Notes: generated by a model not told the origin, from the letters alone. Counted from the first letter of the stretch, positions 17,140 to 26,336 are shown. The stretch: 64,000 bases of DNA from Anthropogastromicrobium sp050944455 (GCA_050944455.1 JBMNRC010000015.1:1-64000), one strand, 5' to 3'. Made by a program: numbers and translations.

Positions 17140-19599
17140 ATGGAGCTGAAACATCAGGAAATTCTGGATAAAATGACGCTGGAGCAGAAATGCGCGCTGC
17201 TCAGCGGCTCAGGCGAGTGGAATTCGCGCGGTTTCAAAAAAGCGGGGATCCCCGCGATGACTTTATCGGACGGACCAAGCGGCGTCCGCCGCCAGCGGGG
17301 AGCCGGCGATCACCTGGGACTCAACGAGTCCGTCCCGGCGACCACATGGCCCAGCGCCGCGACCATGGCGAACAGCTGGGACCCGGAGCTCGAGGAGCAG
17401 GTCGGCGCGGCTCTCGGCGAGGAGGCGAAGGCACTCGGCGTCAACGTCCTTCTGGGGCCGGGCCTGAACACGAAGAGAAGCCCGCTGGGCGGCCGCGATT
17501 TCGAGTATTTTTCGGAGGACCCGTATCTGGCCGGCAAGATGGCGGCGGCCTGCGTGCGCGGCGTGCAGAGCAGCGGGATATCCGCCTGCCCCAAGCATTT
17601 CGCGGCCAACAGCCAGGAACTCCGGCGCATGGCGAGCAACAGCGTGATGGACGGCCGCACGCTGCGCGAGATGTACCTGACCGGGTTTGAGATCGCGGTA
17701 AAGGAAGGGCACCCGAAGGCCGTGATGTCTTCCTACAACCTGGTCAACGGGGAGTACGCCAACGAAAATGAAAAAATCCTGAGGGAGATCCTCAGGGATG
17801 AATGGGGCTACGAGGGCATCGTGGTGACCGACTGGGGCGGATCCAACGACCATACGGAGGGCGTCCGCTGCGGCTCCGACCTGGAAATGCCCAACCCCGG
17901 CCTTTCTTCCGTGCGGGCGCTGATCAGGGATGTCCGCAAAGGAAAGCTGCCGGAAGCCGCTGTCGATGAGTGCGCGGACCGGCTGATTGATCTCGCTCTT
18001 TCGACGGCCATCCCCGCGGAGCAGGCGTCGGGCGAACTGCCCGAGGCGATGAAGAGCGCGCACCACGAGACCGCGCGCCGCGCCGCCGAACAGACGGTCG
18101 TCCTGCTGAAGAACGAAGGGAATCTGCTTCCGCTGGCGGAAGGCACCAGCGTGACCGTGATCGGCGAGTTTGCCGAAAAGCCGCGCTATCAGGGCTCCGG
18201 GTCGTCAAAGGTCAATTCCACCCGCGTGGATACGATCCTGGAGGAGCTGAAAGCGCAGGGTTCGGCGCTGTCGCTGGACCGGTACGCGCAGGGCTACCAC
18301 AGCCTCGGAAAGCCGGATGAGGCGCTCGCCGACGCGGCCGTGAGCGCGGCGGCTGAGGCCGGGAAGAAAGGCGAGCCGGTTCTGTTCGTGTTCGGCCTGG
18401 ACGAGATGAAGGAAAGCGAAGGCGCCGACCGCACCGATATGAAGATCAACGAAAACCAGACGAACCTGCTCAGGCGGGTGGCGCAGGCCAATCCCCGCGT
18501 GATCGCGGTTCTCTGCGGAGGAAGCGCGGTCGGGACGGACTGGGCGTCGGGAGTCCCGGCGGTGGTTTACTGCGGGCTCGGCGGCCAGGCGGGCGCCGGC
18601 GCCGCCCTCAGCGTGATTTCAGGCCGGGTGAATCCGTCCGGCAGGCTCTCCGAAACGTTCCCGGAGAAGTACGAGGACACGCCGAACTGCCGCTATTTCC
18701 TGCACGGGAGGAAAAACGCGGAGTACCGCGAGGGCCTTTACGTCGGGTACCGCTATTACGATACCGTGAAAAAGTCCGTGGGATTCCCGTTCGGATTCGG
18801 GCTTTCATACACGACGTTCCGTTATTCCGGCCTGACGGTGACGGCCGGAGGCGCGAAGTTCACGGTAACCAATACCGGGGACAGGGCGGGCGCTGAGACC
18901 GCGCAGATGTACGTCCACAGAAAAGGAAAGGGCGATGTGTTCCATCCGGAGCAGGAACTCAAAGGATTCGCAAAAGTTGCGCTTGAGCCGGGCGAGAGCA
19001 GGGAAGTGGAGATTCCGTTTGACGAATACACGTTCCGCTTTTTCAACACAGCCTCCGGCCGCTGGGAATGCGACGGCGGCATGTGGGAGATCCGCGTGGG
19101 CGGCTCCAGCCGGGATATCGCCCTCACCGCGGATCTGCCCGTGAAGAGGACCCTGACGAAAATGCCGTACAAGGGCCTCAGGCTTTCGTCGTACTATACC
19201 GGCAGGGTGCAGGACGTCCCGGACGATGAGTTTGCGGCCCTGCTCGGCGGGGAGATCCCGCAGGACAAAGTGAAGATCGACCGGAACATCACGTTCGGGC
19301 AGCTGATTCACGGACGCAGCCCCATCGGCTGGCTGGTGTGCGGCGTGCTGACGCTGCTGATGTACCTGTCCGAAAAGAAAGGCGAAAGAAACCTGAACCT
19401 CATGTTCGTCTACAACATGCCGCTCCGCGCGCTCGCGAAGATGACCGAAGGCGCGTTCAGCATGGGCATGGTGGACGGCCTGGTGATGGAGCTGAAAGGC
19501 TTCTGGGTGATCGGCCTGGTGAGGACTCTCGCGGCTTTCATCGGAAAACTGGTGAAGGACGCCGGCCTCGCGAAAACACTGGAGCGGCAGGACAGCTGA
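17140..19599 (+). CDS. Glycoside hydrolase family 3 beta-glycosidase with C-terminal membrane segments
   Basis: An 819-residue retaining beta-glycosidase (GH3) that probably releases glucose or xylose from oligosaccharides. The N-terminal barrel has DKMTLEQKCALLSG, LGPGLNTKRSPLGGRDFEYF, CPKHFAANSQ and the nucleophile Asp in VVTDWGG at about residue 231. The second domain (about 300-560) includes GQAGAGAALSVISGRVNPSGRL and LSETFP, followed by an Fn3-like domain (TVTNTGDRAGAETAQMYV; LKGFAKVALEPGES). Unusually, after residue about 720 there is a tail with hydrophobic stretches (GWLVCGVLTLLMYL; GFWVIGLVRTLAAFIGKLV) that could fix the enzyme to the inner membrane face. No signal peptide is present, so the catalytic part is cytoplasmic. 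ATG at 17140 follows GGGAG; a GTG at 17092 is possible but lacks a site. Confidence 0.93.
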   Translation: MELKHQEILDKMTLEQKCALLSGSGEWNSRGFKKAGIPAMTLSDGPSGVRRQRGAGDHLGLNESVPATTWPSAATMANSWDPELEEQVGAALGEEAKALGVNVLLGPGLNTKRSPLGGRDFEYFSEDPYLAGKMAAACVRGVQSSGISACPKHFAANSQELRRMASNSVMDGRTLREMYLTGFEIAVKEGHPKAVMSSYNLVNGEYANENEKILREILRDEWGYEGIVVTDWGGSNDHTEGVRCGSDLEMPNPGLSSVRALIRDVRKGKLPEAAVDECADRLIDLALSTAIPAEQASGELPEAMKSAHHETARRAAEQTVVLLKNEGNLLPLAEGTSVTVIGEFAEKPRYQGSGSSKVNSTRVDTILEELKAQGSALSLDRYAQGYHSLGKPDEALADAAVSAAAEAGKKGEPVLFVFGLDEMKESEGADRTDMKINENQTNLLRRVAQANPRVIAVLCGGSAVGTDWASGVPAVVYCGLGGQAGAGAALSVISGRVNPSGRLSETFPEKYEDTPNCRYFLHGRKNAEYREGLYVGYRYYDTVKKSVGFPFGFGLSYTTFRYSGLTVTAGGAKFTVTNTGDRAGAETAQMYVHRKGKGDVFHPEQELKGFAKVALEPGESREVEIPFDEYTFRFFNTASGRWECDGGMWEIRVGGSSRDIALTADLPVKRTLTKMPYKGLRLSSYYTGRVQDVPDDEFAALLGGEIPQDKVKIDRNITFGQLIHGRSPIGWLVCGVLTLLMYLSEKKGERNLNLMFVYNMPLRALAKMTEGAFSMGMVDGLVMELKGFWVIGLVRTLAAFIGKLVKDAGLAKTLERQDS

Positions 19600-19661
19600 A
19601 CGCCGCGGAAGAACAAAAAAATCGCCTGCGCCTATTGTAACGTGTAGTATAATGATAATCA

Positions 19662-19701
19662 GAAGACCGGTTGAGTCCAAAGATGGATCTCGCCGGTCTT
19701 C
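19662..19701 (+). terminator. Long hairpin downstream of the GH3 gene
   Basis: GAAGACCGG (19662-19670) pairs with CCGGTCTTC (19693-19701), with further GAG/CTC and CC/GG pairing inside. There is no T-run of note (GTGCGCCTTTCG follows). A TATAAT at 19648-19653 lies just before it, so the hairpin could alternatively be the start of a short leader RNA. Confidence 0.5.
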
Positions 19702-19735
19702 GTGCGCCTTTCGCGCCGGAGCCCTCCAGGATTGC

Positions 19736-19797
19736 TTGACACGGTGTTGGGCGGGTGCTAAAATGCGCGTGCTAATAAATACCGAGTAAATAGGTAT
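19736..19797 (+). promoter_or_regulatory. Consensus promoter and candidate operators of the dpp-type operon
   Basis: TTGACA (19736-19741), 17 bases, TAAAAT (19759-19764). A direct repeat GTGCTAA (19755-19761 and 19769-19775) brackets the -10 box, and an inverted repeat ATACC/GGTAT (19779-19783, 19793-19797) lies just past the expected start of transcription. These are plausible repressor sites. The leader to the first gene is about 225 bases. Confidence 0.8.
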
Positions 19798-19997
19798 GCA
19801 TTATTGACCTTGGAACCAGGAGAAAAGGCTCAGAATCCAGGGCCTGTGCAGATTAACTGAATCCACGGACAGCAGAGCAATCCGCGTTCCGGTCAGGGTC
19901 TGTACTGATACATTCAGGAGTTTCCCGGGAAACGGGACTCCGGCAGCACCGCGCTGCCGTTCCGGAGCGCAGAACGCTTCGGAAGAAAGGAATTTCA

Positions 19998-21614
19998 ATG
20001 GGAAAAGTGGGAAAGAAGTTACTTGCCGCCGTTCTGGCGGGAATCCTGTCGGCCGGCACGGCCGCGGCGGTTCCGGCGGAGGAGCAGACGTCAGCTGAAG
20101 ACAGCGGAGACAAGATCGTCAATATCGCGTCCACCAGCACCCTCAGCACGCTCAACCCCCTCAACATGGATTTTACCTTCATGGCCATGTACTCTCAGAG
20201 CCTGATGTTCCTTCCCCTCGCGGAGTTCACCGCGGATTCGTGGGAGGGAATGCTCGCTGAGGACATCACCACGGACAACAACCTCGACTTTACCGTGACG
20301 CTGCGCGACGTCACCTGGACGGACGGCGAGCCGGTGACAGCGGACGACGTCATCTGGACCATGCTGAAGATCACCAGCCCGGAGGTCGCGAACCCCAATT
20401 TCTATTTCGGCGATTTCAAGGGCTTTGATGACAACGGACAGTCCCCTTCCGGCGCGGAGCAGATCGAGGGGATCGAAAAAGTTGACGACAAAACTATCGT
20501 ATTCCACGCGGACACGGAGATGTCACTCAATTCCTTCATCAACAACGTCTGCACCTGGATCATGATTCTTCCGAGCCATGTGCTGAAGGACATCCCGGAT
20601 GACGAGCTCTCGACGAGCAGCTGGTTCAATGCCCCGACCGTCACGGACGGGCCGTACGTGCTGGACGACTGTGATCCGGCGCATTACGTTTCCTACAGCG
20701 CAAACCCGGATTACGTTTTCGGCGCCCCGAACATCGACAAGCTCAATATCCGCGTCGTGGAGCCGAGCGGCATTCTGGCCGGCCTGCAGAACGGCGAGAT
20801 TGACTTTGTGCTTCCGGGCATCGCGACGATCCCGAACGCGGATCTTGCGTCCGTGGAAGCGCTGGAGAACGTGACCACGGTCACCGGTTCGCCGGTTACC
20901 AATCAGATCACCTTCATCAACACGAGAAAAATCACGGACAGCCGTGTGCGCCAGGCCATTGTTTACGCGATCGACCGCCAGCTTCTGATCGACGGGACGC
21001 TCTCCGGAAACGGCGAGATCGCCGAAGGCTTCGTCAGCCCGGCGAGCCCGTATTACGACGACACGGTTGAGGGCTTCAGCTATGATCCCGACAAGGCGAA
21101 AGAGCTTCTGGACGAAGCAGGCTGGGACTCCTCCACGGTTCTGGAGTATTATGTCTGGTCCGGCGACGACGCGATGGTCAAGGGAAGCCAGATCATCCAG
21201 CAGGAACTCGCCGAGGTCGGAATCACGGTCAACCTGCACACGGTGGACCTGGACAGCCTGATGAGCATCGCGGGAACCGACGACGAGGCTCTGTTTACCG
21301 TCCAGTACACGATCACGCCGCAGGATTACTATGTGGACGCCCAGTCCCTGGTAGACCTGGAAGGCGACAGCTGGACCGGCGGATATTTCAATGAAGACCT
21401 GCACGAAGCGCTCGTCTCCACCCAGAGCGCAAAAACCGACGACGAACTGATCGAGAGCTACAGAAAGATGACGGATATCCTGATCGAGGACGTCCCGATG
21501 TTCTCCCTGTATTTCATCAGCAGCGTCGGCGTCGTCAGCAACCGCCTCACCGGAGCGGTCCCGGATTTCTACGGTTCGCTGAACCATGTGGAGCAGTGGG
21601 ACATCGCTGAGTGA
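19998..21614 (+). CDS. ABC transporter substrate-binding protein, family 5 (peptide/nickel type)
   Basis: A 538-residue extracytoplasmic receptor of the DppA/OppA family (SBP_bac_5). Features are the start of the mature domain NIASTSTLSTLNPLN, DVTWTDGEPVTADDVIWTM, the RQAIVYAIDRQLLIDG helix and LDEAGWDSSTVLEYYV. It heads an operon encoding two ATPases and two permeases. The signal sequence (MGKVGKKLLAAVLAGILSAG, then TAAAVPAEEQ) ends in an ordinary signal-peptidase I type site and contains no Cys, whereas receptors in Gram-positive bacteria are normally lipoproteins. How this one is retained at the membrane is unclear. AAAGGA precedes ATG 19998. The substrate (peptide, nickel or other) cannot be decided from sequence. 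Confidence 0.93.
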   Translation: MGKVGKKLLAAVLAGILSAGTAAAVPAEEQTSAEDSGDKIVNIASTSTLSTLNPLNMDFTFMAMYSQSLMFLPLAEFTADSWEGMLAEDITTDNNLDFTVTLRDVTWTDGEPVTADDVIWTMLKITSPEVANPNFYFGDFKGFDDNGQSPSGAEQIEGIEKVDDKTIVFHADTEMSLNSFINNVCTWIMILPSHVLKDIPDDELSTSSWFNAPTVTDGPYVLDDCDPAHYVSYSANPDYVFGAPNIDKLNIRVVEPSGILAGLQNGEIDFVLPGIATIPNADLASVEALENVTTVTGSPVTNQITFINTRKITDSRVRQAIVYAIDRQLLIDGTLSGNGEIAEGFVSPASPYYDDTVEGFSYDPDKAKELLDEAGWDSSTVLEYYVWSGDDAMVKGSQIIQQELAEVGITVNLHTVDLDSLMSIAGTDDEALFTVQYTITPQDYYVDAQSLVDLEGDSWTGGYFNEDLHEALVSTQSAKTDDELIESYRKMTDILIEDVPMFSLYFISSVGVVSNRLTGAVPDFYGSLNHVEQWDIAE

Positions 21615-22042
21615 TACGGAAACACGGAAAACTCCGGATCCGTGAAAAGAGAAGATATAGAAAATCCGGAGAAGATCCAGAAAAGATCCAGGAAAGATCC
21701 AGAAAAGATCAAGAGAAGATCAGAGAAGAAAACTGCAGAGAAACGCAAAGATAATACAGAGGAGGGTAAAGATCCTCTGAAACATGGTTATTCCCCCGGA
21801 ATGTCTGCTATAATTACGGCATTCCGGGGGATACTTTGCCGATTTTTACCGGTGTGAGTTCCGAAGCCGCGGCCGCGCGGAAGATCAGCGCGGCACTGTG
21901 CGCGGCGGGAAAGCAGATCAGATAGCGGGCTGACGCTGCGGACCACGCGGAAGATCAGCGGCAGCACTGCAGACCGCGGAGCTATTGAATCGGCGCAGAA
22001 GCGCCGCGCGACCGGCATCAGCCCGGGGCAGGAGGAAACAGA
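21615..22042 (+). promoter_or_regulatory. Spacer with purine-rich repeats and attenuator-like hairpin
   Basis: From 21655 to 21740 the word AGATCCAGAAA and variants recur about seven times. Then CCCCCGGAATG (21793-21803) pairs perfectly with CATTCCGGGGG (21820-21830); the 16-base loop contains TATAAT, and ATACTTTGCCGATTTTTACC follows. This hairpin between receptor and ATPase genes could lower expression of the downstream transporter genes relative to the receptor, as is common in ABC operons. AGGAGG at 22030-22035 belongs to the next gene. Confidence 0.6.
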
Positions 22043-23068
22043 TTGGCAGGAAACGCCGAAAACGGCACAGAACTTCTCAGAGTGGAAGGCTTGCAGATAA
22101 AATTTCACAGCGATTTCGGCGACAGCGTCGTGACCGACCGGATCTCGTTCCATGTGAACCGGGGCGAAGCGCTCGGCATCGTCGGGGAATCCGGCTGCGG
22201 AAAAAGCGTCACCGCGCTGGCTGTCATGGGGCTGCTTCCCAAAAACGGGAGAATCGCGGAGGGAAGCATCCGCTTAGGCGGGCAGGAGCTGACACGCATG
22301 CCGCGCAAAGAGCTGGACAAAATCCGCGGGAACCGCATGTCGATGATATTCCAGGACGCGCTGGCCAGCCTCAATCCCGTCTTTACGGTCGGCTTTCAGG
22401 TGACGGAGGCAATCCTGGCGCACAGCGCGAAGACCAAGGCGGAGGCCAGGGAACTGGCCGTGTCGATGCTGCGGAAGGCCGGGCTCCCGGACGCGGAAGC
22501 CGCCATGAAGAAATATCCGTACGAGCTGTCCGGCGGCATGCGGCAGAGAGTGATGATCGCGATGGCGCTATCCTGCGGGCCGGAGCTTTTGATCGCGGAC
22601 GAGGCCACGACCGCGCTGGACGTCACCATCCAGGAGCAGATCATGCGGATGATCAGCGGCATCCGGAAAGAAGAGAACATGTCGCTGATGCTGATCACCC
22701 ACGACATCGGGCTCGTGGCGGAGATGTCGGACCGGGTGATCGTGATGTACGCCGGCCAGATCGCGGAGGAGGCGGATGTGTTCGAACTGTACCGCAATCC
22801 GATGCATCCCTACACCAGGCTGCTGATCGCAGCGGTCCCGGGTATCACGGATGAACCCGGCCGGCGCCTGGTATCGATTCCGGGTTCCGTTCCCGAAAAC
22901 TACGGGGAAATCAAGGGCTGCCGGTTCGCGGGCCGCTGCCCGTACGCCTCCGCGGAGTGCGCGCAGCCGCAGCAGATGCGGGAGACGGCGCCGGGTCATT
23001 TCGTCCGCTGCCACAAGGCGGGAACGCCGGCGGTGCAGCCGGGGAACCGGACAGAAGGGAGACTGTGA
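22043..23068 (+). CDS. Dipeptide/oligopeptide-type ABC transporter ATPase (DppD/OppD)
   Basis: A 341-residue ATP-binding subunit. Walker A is GESGCGKS (about residues 51-58), the signature is LSGGMRQR and Walker B is LLIADEATTALD. The C-terminal oligopeptide-transporter extension has the Cys-containing segment GCRFAGRCPYASAEC typical of DppD/OppD. It starts with TTG at 22043, with AGGAGG at 22030-22035 and normal spacing. The stop overlaps the start of the second ATPase gene, indicating translational coupling. It should pair with the next product to energise import through the two permeases. Confidence 0.96.
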   Translation: MAGNAENGTELLRVEGLQIKFHSDFGDSVVTDRISFHVNRGEALGIVGESGCGKSVTALAVMGLLPKNGRIAEGSIRLGGQELTRMPRKELDKIRGNRMSMIFQDALASLNPVFTVGFQVTEAILAHSAKTKAEARELAVSMLRKAGLPDAEAAMKKYPYELSGGMRQRVMIAMALSCGPELLIADEATTALDVTIQEQIMRMISGIRKEENMSLMLITHDIGLVAEMSDRVIVMYAGQIAEEADVFELYRNPMHPYTRLLIAAVPGITDEPGRRLVSIPGSVPENYGEIKGCRFAGRCPYASAECAQPQQMRETAPGHFVRCHKAGTPAVQPGNRTEGRL

Positions 23069-24111
23069 TGAGCGAAAGAGCAAGCGGGGTTTCCTCCCCG
23101 GAAACGCCGGTCCTGAGCGCGCGTCACCTGAAAAAATATTTTCCGGTATCCGGAAACCGGCGCCTTTACGTCCATGCGGTGGACGATGTGAGCTTTGACC
23201 TGTACGAAGGCGAGACGCTCGGGCTGGTCGGGGAATCCGGCTGCGGGAAATCCACCACCGGGCGCATGCTGGTGGGGATCGAGCCGCTCACGGGCGGGCA
23301 GGTGCTCTACCGCGGCCGTGACCTGAGCCGGATGAAGCCCGCGGAAATGCGGGGAATCCGCACCGAGCTCCAGATGATTTTCCAGGACCCCTTTGCGGCC
23401 CTGAACCCGAAAAAGCGCGTGTATGACATCCTGTCCGCGCCGCTTCTGTACCATCACCTGGCGGACCGGGGCAACGTCGGCCAGATGATTGACGGGCTGC
23501 TGTCGGAAGTCGGGCTGCCCCGGAACGCGAAGGACCGCTATCCCCACGAATTCTCCGGCGGGCAGCGCCAGCGCATCGTGATCGCGAAAGCGCTCTCCCT
23601 GAACCCGAAGGTGATCATCTGCGACGAGCCGGTCTCCGCCCTTGACAACTCCATCCAGGCGCAGGTCCTGAACCTGCTGAAGGATCTGCAGACGGAGCGC
23701 GGGCTCACCTATCTGTTCATCGCCCACGGGCTGGGCACCGTTCACTACATCAGCCGGCGCGTCGCGGTGATGTACCTGGGAAAGATCGTGGAAATGGGAA
23801 ATTCCGACGAGATCTTCCGCCATCCGCTGCACCCGTATTCCCAGATGCTTATATCATCGGTTCCGCTGCCGGATCCCACGAAGAGGGACCGCAGGCGGCT
23901 GGTTTCCACCGGCGAAATTCCCTCGGCGGCCATGATTCCGTCCGGCTGCCGTTTTCACGACCGGTGCCCGTTCGCGACCCCGCGCTGCGCGGAGGAGGAG
24001 CCTCCGCTGACCGCCGCCGTGCCCGGATCTGATCGGAAAACCGCCTGCTGGAATACCGCCGCGGCGGAGGCGGCCCTGAACGGCGGGGAGGCCGGAAAGG
24101 AGAACGCGTAA
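23068..24111 (+). CDS. Dipeptide/oligopeptide-type ABC transporter ATPase (DppF/OppF)
   Basis: A 347-residue second ATP-binding subunit. It has Walker A GESGCGKST, signature FSGGQRQR, Walker B VIICDEPVSALD and the C-terminal GCRFHDRCPFATPRC segment. ATG at 23068 overlaps the preceding stop by one base and is preceded by GAAGGGA; longer in-frame versions would overlap the upstream gene extensively and are not preferred. Walker B reads CDEPVSALDNS, the form usual for OppF/DppF rather than OppD, which supports the D/F assignment. Confidence 0.96.
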   Translation: MSERASGVSSPETPVLSARHLKKYFPVSGNRRLYVHAVDDVSFDLYEGETLGLVGESGCGKSTTGRMLVGIEPLTGGQVLYRGRDLSRMKPAEMRGIRTELQMIFQDPFAALNPKKRVYDILSAPLLYHHLADRGNVGQMIDGLLSEVGLPRNAKDRYPHEFSGGQRQRIVIAKALSLNPKVIICDEPVSALDNSIQAQVLNLLKDLQTERGLTYLFIAHGLGTVHYISRRVAVMYLGKIVEMGNSDEIFRHPLHPYSQMLISSVPLPDPTKRDRRRLVSTGEIPSAAMIPSGCRFHDRCPFATPRCAEEEPPLTAAVPGSDRKTACWNTAAAEAALNGGEAGKENA

Positions 24112-25058
24112 TGGGGAAATATATCGCAAAACGCCTCGGGATTGCCCTGATCGTTCTCTTCGGCATCACCGTCGTCGATTTCTTTATCATGACGCTGGCC
24201 GGGAACCCGATCGAGATTCTTTCGGGCGGGCCCCGGATCAACGAGGCCCAGCTGGACCAGAAGGCCGCCAACCTCGGCCTGGACAAGCCGGTGTACATCC
24301 AGTACTTCATCTGGCTCGGGCAGGTGCTGAGAGGAAACCTCGGCACGTCGTACAAATCATACGAGCCTGTGTCCGACATGATCGCCAGCCACATCGGGCC
24401 GACGCTGATCCTGATGGGGACGGCGCTGCTGATCAGCACCATCCTCTCGGCCATCTTCGGAATCATCAGCGCGGTTCACGAGCACGGGAAATCCGACTAC
24501 ATCATCCAGACCTTCGCGTTTCTCGGCCAGAGCGTCCCGGGATTCTTTCTGGCGCTGCTGCTGATCTGGCTGTTTTCCGTGAAGCTCGGCATTCTCCCTT
24601 CCAACGGAATGAGGGAGCTCGGGTCGGAGGGCTCCGGCGTCCAGTTCCGGTACCTGATCCTGCCCGCGGCCGTGCTCTCCTTTGAGATGTCGGGCCGGAA
24701 CATCCGCTACATCCGTTCTTCCATGCTGGAGATCCTGAACAAGGATTACCTCCGGACGGCCGAGGCCAAGGGAATCGGGAAGAGGCGCGTAATCCTGGTT
24801 CACGCGCTTAAAAACGCGCTGATTCCGATCATCACCGTGTTCGGCATGGAGATTCCCAACCTGTTCGGCGGCGCGGTCGTCATCGAGGAGATCTTCGGCT
24901 GGCCGGGCCTCGGCCTGATGACGATGAACGCCGTGCTGGACCGCGACTACCCGGTGATCATGGGCGTCTGCCTGCTGTCCGCGGTGGTGGTTCTCGTCAG
25001 CAACATCGCGGTGGATCTTCTGTACGCGCTGGTAGATCCGTCCATCCGACTGGAGTGA
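24111..25058 (+). CDS. Dipeptide/oligopeptide-type ABC transporter permease (DppB/OppB)
   Basis: A 315-residue inner-membrane permease with six predicted membrane segments. The first is IALIVLFGITVVDFFIMTLAG, and the family motifs LGQVLRGNLGTSYKSYEPV and EAKGIGKRRVILVHALKNALIP (EAA loop, contact site for the ATPase) are present, with EIFGWPGLG near the end. Its ATG overlaps the stop of the DppF gene, and its own stop overlaps the region of the next start, so the four transporter genes are tightly coupled. Confidence 0.96.
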   Translation: MGKYIAKRLGIALIVLFGITVVDFFIMTLAGNPIEILSGGPRINEAQLDQKAANLGLDKPVYIQYFIWLGQVLRGNLGTSYKSYEPVSDMIASHIGPTLILMGTALLISTILSAIFGIISAVHEHGKSDYIIQTFAFLGQSVPGFFLALLLIWLFSVKLGILPSNGMRELGSEGSGVQFRYLILPAAVLSFEMSGRNIRYIRSSMLEILNKDYLRTAEAKGIGKRRVILVHALKNALIPIITVFGMEIPNLFGGAVVIEEIFGWPGLGLMTMNAVLDRDYPVIMGVCLLSAVVVLVSNIAVDLLYALVDPSIRLE

Positions 25059-25072
25059 GTGAGGTGCCGGAC

Positions 25073-25921
25073 ATGCATGAATCTTATCTGAAATCAGTCA
25101 TCCGCCGGTTCCGCTACCACAAGGCCGGGAAGGTCAGCTTCTGGATTCTGGCCGTCATCATCGTGCTCGCCGTTCTGGCGCCGGTGATTTCCCCCTACTC
25201 GCCGACGGAGATCACACCGGATTTTGCCGCGGCGCCGTCCGCGGCCCACATTCTGGGAACGGACCAGATCGGCCGCGATATGTTCACCCGCGTCCTGTAC
25301 GGCACCCGGGTGTCCCTGCTGGTCGGATTTCTCTCGACCGTGATCGCCACGGCCATCGGCGTCGCGCTCGGGCTTCTGGCCGGCTATTTCGGCGGCTGGG
25401 TGGACACGATTGTGATGCGCTTCACCGACGTCGTGATGTCTTTCCCGTACATTCTCCTGATTCTGGTTGCGGCGACTATCTTCAGCCCGGGAATGTGGAA
25501 CGTTATCCTGATCCTGGGGTTTGTGGACTGGCCGGGCGTCGCCAGGCTGGTGCGCGGGCAGGTGCTGGACGTCCGCCAGGCGGATTACGTGCACGGCAGC
25601 GAGATCGCCGGAATGCCGCGCCGGTATATCCTCTTTTCGGACATCCTCCCGAACGTGGCGGCTCCGATTCTCGTGTTCGCGACCAGCGTCATGGCCATCT
25701 CCATCCTGGACGAGTCGGCCCTCAGCTTTCTGGGCATGGGCGTGCAGCTTCCCCAGGCGAGCCTCGGAAACCTGCTCAACGACGCGGAATCCATCACGAT
25801 CCTGACCTCGATGCCGTGGCTGTGGATCCCGCCGGGGGTGATGATCGTCGTGATCGTCATCTGCGTCAATTTCGTCGGCGACGCCCTGAGGGATGCCATC
25901 GACCCGACGACGACCGGGTAA
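25073..25921 (+). CDS. Dipeptide/oligopeptide-type ABC transporter permease (DppC/OppC)
   Basis: The second permease, 282 residues from ATG 25073. GAGG at 25060-25063 gives reasonable spacing to this ATG; a GTG at 25055 overlapping the DppB stop would add six residues but has no site. The N-terminal OppC motif region, a first membrane segment (WILAVIIVLAVLAPVISP), HILGTDQIGRDMFTRVLYG and the EAA-type loop QADYVHGSEIAGMPRRYILF are visible. DESALSFLGMGVQLPQASLG is the family's C-terminal signature. It is the last gene before a GC-rich terminator hairpin. Confidence 0.95.
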   Translation: MHESYLKSVIRRFRYHKAGKVSFWILAVIIVLAVLAPVISPYSPTEITPDFAAAPSAAHILGTDQIGRDMFTRVLYGTRVSLLVGFLSTVIATAIGVALGLLAGYFGGWVDTIVMRFTDVVMSFPYILLILVAATIFSPGMWNVILILGFVDWPGVARLVRGQVLDVRQADYVHGSEIAGMPRRYILFSDILPNVAAPILVFATSVMAISILDESALSFLGMGVQLPQASLGNLLNDAESITILTSMPWLWIPPGVMIVVIVICVNFVGDALRDAIDPTTTG

Positions 25922-25927
25922 AACCCG

Positions 25928-25957
25928 GGCCGGCCGGAATGCGGCCGGCCTGCTTTA
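25928..25957 (+). terminator. GC-rich terminator hairpin after the dpp-type operon
   Basis: GGCCGGCCG (25928-25936) and CGGCCGGCC (25942-25950) form a 9-bp stem with a GAATG loop; TGCTTTAC follows. The T-run is weak. The rest of the spacer, 25958-26267, is a purine-rich stretch with repeated GGCAGAAA/GGCAGC words and no convincing gene. Confidence 0.7.
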
Positions 25958-26267
25958 CACCGGAAGAACATGGAAAAATACGAAAGAAAATCCTGCTGCC
26001 GCCGACCAGATCCCGAGGCAGAAAAACGGCAGCAGACAAAGCCGGCGGCAGAAATCCCGCGTCAGCCGGGATCCGGCGGCAGACGTCTCCGAAAGCGGGG
26101 AAATTCAGGCTGCCGGAAAAATCCGGGGCAGCGGGAATTCGGACAGCAGGCAAACCTGTGGATAGATAGCAGGAATCCGAACAACAAAAAATCCGGACAT
26201 GCAAAAAAGCCGGGGACGGAGAGAATACAGCGATATTAAGAAAAGTGTCCAAATTACGGCCACTGTT

Positions 26268-26336
26268 TGGAAACGGTTCCGGGAACGCTTCCGGAAACGA
26301 AAAATATCTTTTTAAGCCATTTTTTTATGTTACAAT
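26268..26336 (+). promoter_or_regulatory. Operator-like sites and -10 box upstream of fucU
   Basis: GGAAACGGTTCC (26269-26280) and GGAACGCTTCC (26282-26292) are two adjacent near-palindromes of the kind recognised by LacI/CcpA-family regulators (TGGAAACGGTTCCG matches most of the cre consensus). TACAAT is at 26331-26336, 216 bases before the gene; no good -35 is visible. Regulation of the mutarotase gene by a sugar or catabolite regulator is inferred. Confidence 0.45.

Noticed and set aside
26040..26240. Lys/Arg/Gln-rich open frames in the spacer before fucU
   Set aside because: They arise from purine-rich micro-repeats, overlap in several frames and lack start signals.
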